46,805 bases of DNA from an uncultured Flavobacteriaceae bacterium (GTDB lineage Bacteria > Bacteroidota > Bacteroidia > Flavobacteriales > Flavobacteriaceae): NCBI GenBank assembly GCA_905182835.1, contig CAJJDI010000005.1, forward strand, positions 1 to 46,805. The letters are read 5' to 3'. The notes beneath the pieces were generated by a model that was given only the letters and a program-made list of their open reading frames with translations, had not been told where the DNA came from and did no database searches. Every line of letters starts with the position of its first letter. The stretch's first letter is position 1. The translations under genes and the position numbers were made by a program. Of the stretch, positions 35,615-43,621 are shown piece by piece.

Positions 35615-37957
35615 ATGAGATTAAAATTATTAGTTTGTGTTTTTACTTTTCTTGGTGTCTTTACTATTTCATCTCAAGAAGATTCTTCTTATAAATTGTA
35701 TTTGGACAGTTCTAAGTCTAATGTTGATCGTTTAAATGATTTAATGTCTAGAATGACTTTAGAAGATAAAGTTTATCAAATGAATCAATTTGTAGGTCTA
35801 GATCATATGAGAAAAGCAGAAAGAGACTTGTCTCCTGAAGATTTATTAAACAATGATGCTCAAGGTTTTTATAAAGGAGTATTCAGTACAGATGTTATGA
35901 AAATGACTCAAGAAGGTAAAATAGGTTCTTTTTTACATGTTTTAACTGCTGAAGAAGGGAATTTATTACAAGAGCTTGCTAATAAATCTAGATTGAAAAT
36001 ACCAATACTAATAGGAATTGATGCAATACATGGGAATGCATTGTATAATGGTGCAACAGTATATCCATCTCCAATAACATTAGCGTCTACATGGAGTGAT
36101 AAATTTCTTTTTGATGTAGGTAGACAAACTGCACTTGAGATGAGAGCTACTGGTTCTCATTGGGCATTTACTCCAAATATAGATGTCTTAAGAGATCCTA
36201 GATGGGGTAGGGTTGGTGAAACTTTTGGAGAAGATCCATTTATGGTTGGAAATTTAGGAGCCTCGATGATTAATGGTTTTCAGCTAAATGATTTTACTGG
36301 TACAAATAAAGTTATAGCATGTGCAAAACATATGATAGCTGGAAGTGAGCCAATCAATGGTTTAAATGCTTCACCGATGGACATATCTTTAAGAACATTA
36401 AAAGAAGTATATCTACCACCATATAAAAAAGCAATTGATGCAGGAGTTTATTCTATAATGGCTGCACACAATGAATTGAATGGTATTCCTTGCCATATGA
36501 ATAGCTGGTTAATGACTGATCTGTTTCGTGGAGAATGGGGCTTTAAGGGTTTTTATGTGAGTGACTGGATGGATATTGAAAGAATAGAAACTTTACATCA
36601 CGTTGCACATGATTTAAAAGAAGCATCTTATTTGGCAGTTAATGCTGGGATGGATATGCACATGCATGGAGTCGATTTCCCTGAAGCAGTTATAGCATTA
36701 GTTAAAGAAGGAAAACTCCCAATTTCTAGGGTTGATGAGGCATGTTCAAAAATCTTAATGGCTAAATTTAAATTAGGAATATTTGAAAATAGATTTGTTG
36801 ATATTGAAAAGATTCAAGATAAAATTTTCACTTCAGAGCATAGATTTACAGCCTTAGAAACTGCCAGAAAAGGAATCGTATTACTAAAAAATTCTAATTT
36901 ATTACCGTTAAATAAAACCAAAGAATCTAAAAAGATCTTAGTTACTGGACCAAATGCAAATAATCAATCCATATTGGGTGACTGGCATGCAGCTCAACCA
37001 GAAGAAAACGTAACAACAATTTACGAAGGAATAAAAGAATTAGGAGAATCCAAAGGGTATGATGTCTTATTTCATGACTCAGAAGAAAACATTAGAAAAA
37101 TATCTAATGAAGACATTCAAAAAACCATAGAAGCATCCAAAGGTGCAGATTATGTTATTGTTGTTGTTGGGGATAATTCTATGAGATATAAATGGAAAGA
37201 TAAAACAGCTGGTGAAAATATGGCTAGAGCTGAGTTAAATCTAGCTGGTAAACAATTAGATCTTGTACGTTCTTTAAAAGAAACTAATGATAATGTAATT
37301 GTAGTATATGTTAATGGAAAGCCAATTAGCGAACCTTGGATACAAGTAAATATACCCTCAATTATTGAAGCTTGGGAACCTGGAAACCTAGGTGGAAAAG
37401 CAGTTGCAGAAGTTATTTTTGGAGATATTAATCCTAGTGGTAAATTACCATTAACTATTGCTAGGAGTGTGGGGCAATTACAAATGATATATAATCATAA
37501 GCCTTCTCAATATTTTCATAAATATGCATTTGAAAAAAACAAGCCATTATATCCTTTCGGATATGGATTAAGCTATACTAAATTTAGCTACTCAAAACCT
37601 AAACTTCTAAATTCAACTTTTGATAATAATTCAATTATCAAAGTTCAGGTAGAAGTTAGTAATGTTGGAGATATGGATGGGGATGAAGTTGTTCAACTAT
37701 ATATTAGAGACAAAGTAAGCTCTGTAACAAGGCCAGTGAAAGAATTAAAAGGATACAAAAGGATTAATCTAAAAATAGGAGAAACAAAAAAAGTGATTTT
37801 TGAAATTACTCCTGAGTCTTTAGCTTTTTATGATATTGATATGAATTATGTTGTCGAAGCTGGTTCTTTTAATATCATGACAGGTTCATCATCACAGAAC
37901 AAATCTTTAAAAACTGTTGAATTAACTATTTTAAATAAAATTAATTTTAATAATTAA
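35615..37957 (+). CDS. GH3 beta-glycosidase (BglX-like)
   Basis: A 780-residue exported exo-enzyme with signal peptide ending TISSQ. The N-terminal barrel shows DRLNDLMSRMTLEDKVYQM, GIDAIHGNALYNGATVYP, RDPRWGRVGETFGEDPF and K238-H239 in CAKHM, with nucleophile D317 in GFYVSDWMD. The second alpha/beta domain begins near residue 415 (GIVLLKNSNLLPL) and has VVVGDNSMRY. A C-terminal fibronectin-III-like domain (VSNVGDMDGDEVVQLYIRD) ends it. Length and domain order equal those of BglX-type beta-glucosidases/xylosidases. In this locus it would remove single sugars from oligosaccharides made by the GH10 and GH5 enzymes; beta-xylosidase or beta-glucosidase activity cannot be separated by eye. Confidence 0.92.
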   Translation: MRLKLLVCVFTFLGVFTISSQEDSSYKLYLDSSKSNVDRLNDLMSRMTLEDKVYQMNQFVGLDHMRKAERDLSPEDLLNNDAQGFYKGVFSTDVMKMTQEGKIGSFLHVLTAEEGNLLQELANKSRLKIPILIGIDAIHGNALYNGATVYPSPITLASTWSDKFLFDVGRQTALEMRATGSHWAFTPNIDVLRDPRWGRVGETFGEDPFMVGNLGASMINGFQLNDFTGTNKVIACAKHMIAGSEPINGLNASPMDISLRTLKEVYLPPYKKAIDAGVYSIMAAHNELNGIPCHMNSWLMTDLFRGEWGFKGFYVSDWMDIERIETLHHVAHDLKEASYLAVNAGMDMHMHGVDFPEAVIALVKEGKLPISRVDEACSKILMAKFKLGIFENRFVDIEKIQDKIFTSEHRFTALETARKGIVLLKNSNLLPLNKTKESKKILVTGPNANNQSILGDWHAAQPEENVTTIYEGIKELGESKGYDVLFHDSEENIRKISNEDIQKTIEASKGADYVIVVVGDNSMRYKWKDKTAGENMARAELNLAGKQLDLVRSLKETNDNVIVVYVNGKPISEPWIQVNIPSIIEAWEPGNLGGKAVAEVIFGDINPSGKLPLTIARSVGQLQMIYNHKPSQYFHKYAFEKNKPLYPFGYGLSYTKFSYSKPKLLNSTFDNNSIIKVQVEVSNVGDMDGDEVVQLYIRDKVSSVTRPVKELKGYKRINLKIGETKKVIFEITPESLAFYDIDMNYVVEAGSFNIMTGSSSQNKSLKTVELTILNKINFNN

Positions 37958-37964
37958 AAGTATT

Positions 37965-39350
37965 ATGAAGCAATCAAAACTGCTAATTATAATTATTACA
38001 ATGTTTTACTTTTCAGCATTTACTAATAATGAAAGAGTTAAAGAAAACATCATTTTTATAATTGTTGATGATCTTAGAGATCTTGTTATGGCGGAGAATC
38101 AACTTCAAATTTTAACACCTAACATAGACAAATTAAAAAAACGGGGTGTTAATTTTATAAACTCATTTACTAATAATCCAGTCTGCGGAGCTTCCAGGGC
38201 TAGTTTGCTTACAGGATTGAGACCTACTAAATCTAGATTTAGAACTTTTAAAACTAAGATAAATGAAGATGCTCCAAATTCTTTAACTATTGCATCCTAT
38301 CTAAAAAATAACGGTTATAAAACAATTAGTAATGGAAAAATATCTCACTACCCTAAAGATGCAGCGTACGGATGGGATGATATTTTTAGGAGTTCAAGAA
38401 ATAATCCTAAAGATTATAAAGACCCAGATAATATTAAAAATTTAAAAAACAATTTTGGCCCAGCTTCTGAATTTGTATATACAGATGATAATGATTATTC
38501 AGATGGGAAAGTTACCCAAAAGACTATTGAAGATATAAAAACAATAAATCAAACTGATAAACCTTTTTTTATTGCGGTAGGGTTTCAAAAGCCTCATTTA
38601 CCATTTGTCGCTCCAAAAAAATATTGGGATTTATACGATAGAAATGAAATATCATTACCATTAAACAATTTCTTTCCTCCATCAGCTCCAAAAAAAGCTG
38701 ATTATTTTTACGAATTAAGGAAGTTTACTGATATTCCTGAAAAAGGTCCAATTTCTGATAATAAAGCTAAAGAGTTAATACATGCATATTATGCTTGTGT
38801 TAGTTACATAGATGCACAAATAGGACTTATTTTAGATGAATTAAAGTATCAAGACCTAACTAACAATACCACAGTTGTATTAACTAGTGATCATGGTTTT
38901 AGTCTTTCTGAGCATGGAAGATGGACAAAGCATAATTTATTTCAATATGAACTTAAAATCCCTATGATTATTAGTTCGCCTAAATACAAAAAAAATAAAA
39001 CTAGTAAATCCTTTGTTGAATTAGTGGATTTATATCCGACGTTTTGTGACTTAGCTGGATTAGATACTCCTAATTTCGTGCAAGGTAAGTCCTTAATTAC
39101 TAATCTTAAAAACCCTAATAAAATTACAAGTGATATTGCTTTTTCAATTTGGGGTAATGGTGAAACTTTAATCTCAAATAAATATTATTATACAGAGTGG
39201 AAAAGAAATGGCTCGTTAACTAACAGAATGTTATATGACATTGAAAATGATCAACTTCAAATGAATAACATAGCTGAGATTGAATCAAATAGAGTTATAG
39301 TTGATAGTCTTAGCCGCATATTAAATAAGCATATAAAGTCTGTCAAGTAA
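37965..39350 (+). CDS. S1-family sulfatase, iduronate-2-sulfatase-like, Cys type
   Basis: A 461-residue exported sulfatase with an N-terminal signal segment (about residues 1-21). IIVDDLRDL provides the metal Asp pair. The modification motif is C74-G-A-S-R78 with LLTG behind it; Ala in place of Pro is an accepted variant of C-x-P/A-S-R. LTSDHGFSLSEHGRWTKHNLF and GFQKPHLPFVAPKKYWDLYD link it to the sulfatases that start at 32820 and 43622. It follows the GH3 after 7 bases, so it is co-transcribed with GH10 and GH3. A sulfate-ester hydrolase on an oligosaccharide of the locus is the likely role. Confidence 0.92.
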   Translation: MKQSKLLIIIITMFYFSAFTNNERVKENIIFIIVDDLRDLVMAENQLQILTPNIDKLKKRGVNFINSFTNNPVCGASRASLLTGLRPTKSRFRTFKTKINEDAPNSLTIASYLKNNGYKTISNGKISHYPKDAAYGWDDIFRSSRNNPKDYKDPDNIKNLKNNFGPASEFVYTDDNDYSDGKVTQKTIEDIKTINQTDKPFFIAVGFQKPHLPFVAPKKYWDLYDRNEISLPLNNFFPPSAPKKADYFYELRKFTDIPEKGPISDNKAKELIHAYYACVSYIDAQIGLILDELKYQDLTNNTTVVLTSDHGFSLSEHGRWTKHNLFQYELKIPMIISSPKYKKNKTSKSFVELVDLYPTFCDLAGLDTPNFVQGKSLITNLKNPNKITSDIAFSIWGNGETLISNKYYYTEWKRNGSLTNRMLYDIENDQLQMNNIAEIESNRVIVDSLSRILNKHIKSVK

Positions 39351-39430
39351 AATAAAACATATTTATAAAATTTATTTTTTATTATCCATTCACCTATAAA
39401 AAAAATGAAATTATGTTTGCTGAAAATCAC

Positions 39431-39454
39431 ATCAATAACTAAATCAATAACTAA
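39431..39454. repeat. 12-bp perfect tandem repeat, two copies
   Basis: ATCAATAACTAA occurs twice in direct succession (39431-39442, 39443-39454) in the leader just before the small secreted protein gene. It may be a slippage duplication. No function is evident. Confidence 0.8.
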
Positions 39455-39468
39455 ATAAAACAATTACT

Positions 39469-39813
39469 ATGAAAAACACAATTAAAATATTCGCACTAGT
39501 ACTTTTATTCTCTTTTAACTCTAATGCACAGACTGGGTATCAAATAAAAAAAGCTATTTCATTTTCTGAACATGCTGTAGCTCAGTTAGATTTATCTGAA
39601 GAAGATCAAAAATTCCTTTACGATACATACATTGCTAAATTTATGAATGTTAGAGAAAATATTTTCGGAAAAGATCTATCTAATGAAGAGAAAAAAGCGA
39701 TTTACAATTCTTCTAGTAAAAAACTTAGACAGTCTATGAGAGTTAGATTTGATCAAGCTACTACTGCAGCTATAATAAAATCTGTATTAGAATTTCAGAA
39801 AAAAAATCAATAA
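39469..39813 (+). CDS. Small secreted helical protein, unknown function
   Basis: A 114-residue protein with a clear signal peptide (residues 1-20, FNSNAQ). The mature part is about 94 residues, charged and probably all-helical, without Cys: AVAQLDLSEEDQKFLYDTYIAKFMNVRENIFGKDLSNEEKKAIYN, then SKKLRQSMRVRFDQATTAAIIK. The first part, DLSEEDQKFLYD...KF, has the look of small periplasmic Spy/CpxP-like or DUF-type helical proteins, but I cannot place it. It lies between a sulfatase and a GH5 gene. Its last codons carry an A8 run (39799-39806), and its TAA stop overlaps the probable start of the GH5 gene. Confidence 0.75.
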   Translation: MKNTIKIFALVLLFSFNSNAQTGYQIKKAISFSEHAVAQLDLSEEDQKFLYDTYIAKFMNVRENIFGKDLSNEEKKAIYNSSSKKLRQSMRVRFDQATTAAIIKSVLEFQKKNQ

Positions 39814-41816
39814 TTATTAGATATACTCTTTACATACTTCTATTATCTTTAAACCCATTAATTTCTCAAACTTCATCTGAAGAGATTGTGAACTTAATGG
39901 GTAGAGGTGTAAATTTGGGTAATGTATTGTCATCTCCTACTGAAGGTAACTGGGCGTATCCTGTTTATGAAGATTATTTTGTTCAATTATCAGAGGCTGG
40001 TTTTACTAATGTTAGAATACCAGTTGATTTTTATGGAGGAAGTTTTCTCAATCCTGACTATAGTTTAAATGGATCTGAAAGATCTTATACTAATCTTGAT
40101 GATTGTGCTAATAATAGTTGTTTTTCATCAGAAGCCAATTCGGCATCTAATTATGGTGGATCTGTAGATGACTATTCTGTTAACCAGAATTACTTAGATA
40201 GAGTTCAGCAAGTTGTTGACTGGGCTATTACTAATAACATAATAGTTGTATTAGATTTTCATGGAAATAATCTTAAGCAAGAATTTGTTTATACTTTTCA
40301 AAATGAGCAGATAAATGGGGTTAATTATTACACAAACGCAACTTCAGCTAAAAGATTAGCAGATATTAATAGATTCAAAGCTATTTGGAGAGATATAGCT
40401 AATAGGTTTAAGGATTACTCAACTACTAATTTAGTTTTTGATTTAATCAATGAACCCTATTTTTCAATTTCTGCCAATGAAATGAATAACCTAAACTTAT
40501 CCTTAATTGAATTAGTTAGAGCTACAGGGTCTAACAATATAACAAGAGGAATAATTATAAATGGAGGAGGAGCATCAAGTTGGGAAGTCCCATTTGAAAT
40601 TAGTTCAGAAGTTCTCAATTCAGATGAATATTTGATTGCAACTTTTCATTATTACCAGCCATTTAATTTTACTGCTTCATCTAGAGAAGAATATGATAAT
40701 TTTGTTTTCTCTGAAGCTCAAAAAGATTTAATTACAGATAGATTTAATCAGCTTAAAGTTTGGTCTGAAAATAATGATATTCCAATGTATCTAGGCGAGT
40801 TTGGTGCTGACAATGAAAATGGAGTTAATTATTTTGAAGGATTAGTTGGTGAATTTGGAGGCCCATTTAACTCAGATCGTGTTGAATACCACAGATTTAT
40901 AGCTGAGGCAGCTATTATAAATGAATTCGCATTTTCAGCCTGGTGTGCAAGTAATAAATCTACTAAAACTATTAATCTTAGAAACGATAACCCTAACAAC
41001 AGCAGTATAGACCCTTATACTGGGGAAACTATTACTGAGAATTGGATAGAGGATGTTAAAGAGGCTTTATTAGGCTGTCCTGAAGATGAGCTTATTCAAA
41101 ATCCAGATTTTGATTGTATCAGTATTAATAACAACTGGACTTTATTGAATTATGGCGGTGCATATGCAGAATATTCAGATGCTTCGGAAGAATCTTTCGA
41201 GCAATCATCTTCTTTTGTTAATGTTCAGAATTTAGCAACAAATAATTCTAATTTTAATAAAGTAATTTTAAATAATGTAAATTATAATGAGAACTTAAAT
41301 GGTAAAACAATTAATATTAAGCTTTATGCAAAAACTTCATCTCAATCCCCAGCTTCATCTTTTAAATTGAGAATAAAAAAGGGTAGTACCGGTAATAATT
41401 ACTCTGTGTCTCCAGAAATAACTTTATCGAACGAATATGAATTAAAAGAAGTTGAATTTAATATTAATGAGTTTTATGATAATTTTAAATTTCAGTTAAT
41501 GTGTGGGAATGAGTTAGGATATTATTATTTTGATAGTTTTGATGTAACTATCTCTGATATTAATATGTCTGTCGAAGAAATTCTTAGTGATGTAATTAAA
41601 GTTTACCCTAATCCAACAAGCGGATTAATTAACTTAAATTTTAATAATATAAATAATATCAATTTTGATTTATTTTCAATCAACGGAAAATTAATAATGA
41701 GTTATACAGATTTTAGACACAGTCAAATAGACTTTAGTTTTCTAGAGAAAGGTGTGTATTTTATAAAATTTTATGTTGATAATAAAATTATAGTTAAAAA
41801 AATTATTAAGAAGTAA
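39813..41816 (+). CDS. Secreted GH5 endo-glycanase with binding-type module and T9SS tail; non-ATG start
   Basis: A cellulase-clan GH5 enzyme. The frame runs from a TGA at 39750 with no ATG, GTG or TTG until GTG at 39888, which falls inside the mature protein. Codons before that GTG encode a convincing signal peptide, IIRYTLYILLLSLNPLISQ. I therefore place the start at the ATT at 39813, overlapping the previous stop (TAATT); ATA at 39810 or ATT at 39816 are possible too. The mature enzyme has MGRGVNLGN, LDFHGNN, acid/base Glu in LINEP (about residue 214) and nucleophile Glu in YLGEFG (about 329). Residues about 420-590 form a jelly-roll carbohydrate-binding-like module, and the last 75 are a T9SS sorting domain (VYPNPTSG ... 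KKIIKK). Glycan specificity is unknown. Confidence 0.82.
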   Translation: MIRYTLYILLLSLNPLISQTSSEEIVNLMGRGVNLGNVLSSPTEGNWAYPVYEDYFVQLSEAGFTNVRIPVDFYGGSFLNPDYSLNGSERSYTNLDDCANNSCFSSEANSASNYGGSVDDYSVNQNYLDRVQQVVDWAITNNIIVVLDFHGNNLKQEFVYTFQNEQINGVNYYTNATSAKRLADINRFKAIWRDIANRFKDYSTTNLVFDLINEPYFSISANEMNNLNLSLIELVRATGSNNITRGIIINGGGASSWEVPFEISSEVLNSDEYLIATFHYYQPFNFTASSREEYDNFVFSEAQKDLITDRFNQLKVWSENNDIPMYLGEFGADNENGVNYFEGLVGEFGGPFNSDRVEYHRFIAEAAIINEFAFSAWCASNKSTKTINLRNDNPNNSSIDPYTGETITENWIEDVKEALLGCPEDELIQNPDFDCISINNNWTLLNYGGAYAEYSDASEESFEQSSSFVNVQNLATNNSNFNKVILNNVNYNENLNGKTINIKLYAKTSSQSPASSFKLRIKKGSTGNNYSVSPEITLSNEYELKEVEFNINEFYDNFKFQLMCGNELGYYYFDSFDVTISDINMSVEEILSDVIKVYPNPTSGLINLNFNNINNINFDLFSINGKLIMSYTDFRHSQIDFSFLEKGVYFIKFYVDNKIIVKKIIKK

Positions 41817-41823
41817 CTTTGAC

Positions 41824-43425
41824 TTAATTCTTAGAATTCATTTCCGTATATACACGCTTGATTCTAGTATCAGTCATTTTCCTCATTTCCTCTAAGCTCA
41901 TATCATCTTTATACTTCGATTGAAGTTTCTTTATTTTTTCTTTTAAATCTTTGGTAATATTACTGTAACCATCTTTTTCATAAAGATTATTTAGCTCATC
42001 TTTATCATTATCTAAATCAAAAAGCTCCCATTCATTCATATTATAATAATAATGGATTAGTTTATACCTACTTGTTCTAACCCCATAGTGAGGTTGTACT
42101 TTATGCCAAAATGGATATTCATAATAGTGATAATAAACAGCATCTCTTTTAGAATGTTTTTCATCAAAAAGCTGTTTTTTAAAGCTTTCTCCTTGCATAT
42201 CTTTCGGAGGTTTTATTCCAGCTAAATCTAAGATAGTAGGAGCAAAGTCAACATTAACGATAAGTTCATCATTAATACTTTTTGGTTTAATTTTTTTAGG
42301 ATACTTAATCATAAATGGCATTCTGAATGAAGGTTCATACATCCATCTTTTGTCAAACCAGCCATGCTCACCAAGATAGAAACCTTGGTCAGAAGTATAA
42401 ATTACTATAGTATTTTCATCTAAGTTATTTTCTTTTAAATAATCTAGCATTTTTCCAACAGATTCATCAACTCCAGCGACACATCTAAGGTAATCTTTAA
42501 TATATCTTTGGTATTTCCATTTTTTTAAATCCATTCCTTGTAATGTGTCATTAGGTGTCCAAAACTCACCGTTATTCCCTAATCTGTTCCACCTTCCTGT
42601 CTCTTTTTTAGATAAACCTGTTGGCGGAATTAATTTTAAGTCTTTTCTGTTCATATGATTTTCTATCTCAAGCATATTTTCAGATGCAGCTAAACGGCCT
42701 TCATAGTCATCATTAAAAGTATCTGGATATGGTAAGTCTTGATTACTAAATAGTGAATCAAATTTACTATTTGGAGTCCATGGTCTGTGAGGCGCTTTAA
42801 ATTGATACATTAGCATGAAAGGTTTGCTTTTATCTCTTTTTTTATCAAGCCAGTTTAAAGCATCATACGCTACCTGCTCCGTTGAATGCCTTTTGTTTTC
42901 TCTTATAGTATCCTTCCCGTTCTCTAAAAATAGTGTATTGTAATACGTCCCCTGGCCTCCGTGATTTATCATAACCTTAGAGTAATCAAAACCAGTTGGA
43001 GTAGTTCCAAGATGCCATTTTCCAATCACTGCAGTTTGATATCCGTTATTTTGTAAAACTTTAGGAAATGTTTGTTGACTTCCATCAAAATCACCACCAC
43101 CTTCATTTTTATAAAACCCATTTATATGAGCATATTTTCCTGTTAGAATTGCTGCTCTACTCGGTCCGCAAATACTATTAGTATTAAATGTCCTGTTCAT
43201 TAACATTCCTCCTTTAGCTATTCTGTCAATATTTGGAGTTGGTGCAGATTCAGCTAACCAGTCATTGTAAGCACTAATCGCACTAACCGCATGATCATCA
43301 GCCATTATGAAGACGATGTTAGGAGGTGTGTCTTCCTTATTATCAGATTTTGCATTAAATATAAATAGTATAGATATTGACATCATCGTCAATATGTTTC
43401 TGGAGTTTAGTATTTTATTTTTCAA
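41824..43425 (-). CDS. S1-family sulfatase (heparan/GlcNAc-6-sulfatase-like), Cys type, minus strand
   Basis: An exported sulfatase. The frame extends to an ATG at 43518, but the first 31 codons are Lys/Ile-rich and unlike a signal peptide. A TTG at 43425 gives MKNKILNSRNILTMMSISIL, a good signal peptide; ATG at 43386 is a shorter option. Numbered from the long start, the metal pair is in FIMADDHAVSAI and the motif is C117-G-P-S-R121 with AAILTG. GKWHLGTTPTGFDY, FKAPHRPW and YTSDQGFYLGEHGWFDKRWMYEPSFRMPF complete the family pattern, closest to arylsulfatase/N-acetylglucosamine-6-sulfatase-like S1 enzymes and distinct from the other four here. It is the only minus-strand gene of the locus. Its stop lies 7 bases from the GH5 stop. 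Confidence 0.86.
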   Translation of the reverse strand: MKNKILNSRNILTMMSISILFIFNAKSDNKEDTPPNIVFIMADDHAVSAISAYNDWLAESAPTPNIDRIAKGGMLMNRTFNTNSICGPSRAAILTGKYAHINGFYKNEGGGDFDGSQQTFPKVLQNNGYQTAVIGKWHLGTTPTGFDYSKVMINHGGQGTYYNTLFLENGKDTIRENKRHSTEQVAYDALNWLDKKRDKSKPFMLMYQFKAPHRPWTPNSKFDSLFSNQDLPYPDTFNDDYEGRLAASENMLEIENHMNRKDLKLIPPTGLSKKETGRWNRLGNNGEFWTPNDTLQGMDLKKWKYQRYIKDYLRCVAGVDESVGKMLDYLKENNLDENTIVIYTSDQGFYLGEHGWFDKRWMYEPSFRMPFMIKYPKKIKPKSINDELIVNVDFAPTILDLAGIKPPKDMQGESFKKQLFDEKHSKRDAVYYHYYEYPFWHKVQPHYGVRTSRYKLIHYYYNMNEWELFDLDNDKDELNNLYEKDGYSNITKDLKEKIKKLQSKYKDDMSLEEMRKMTDTRIKRVYTEMNSKN

Positions 43426-43621
43426 AAGCTTATATATGTTTTTGTATTTTTTAAAATTAATATTTTTATATATAATTTTTTTTTGTTTAAATGACAATAT
43501 TGAAGCTATTAGCTTCATTAAACACTAAATAATAGTTAATTTTCAAATATTACTTCAAATGTTATATTAATGAACTAGTTTCTTTTAAAATAGATGTTGA
43601 TAATTATATATTTTTATTTAA

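Noticed and set aside
39257-39463. Minus-strand frame of 68 codons after the second sulfatase
   Set aside because: It overlaps the sulfatase 3' end and an AT-rich leader; the hydrophobic content is explained by base composition.
39888-39890. GTG as the start of the GH5 gene
   Set aside because: It would remove the signal peptide encoded just upstream in the same frame, leaving a T9SS-tailed protein with no export signal.
43426-43518. The upstream ATG (43518) as start of the minus-strand sulfatase
   Set aside because: The 31 extra residues are Lys/Ile-rich from AT-rich DNA and push the signal peptide too far inside the protein.
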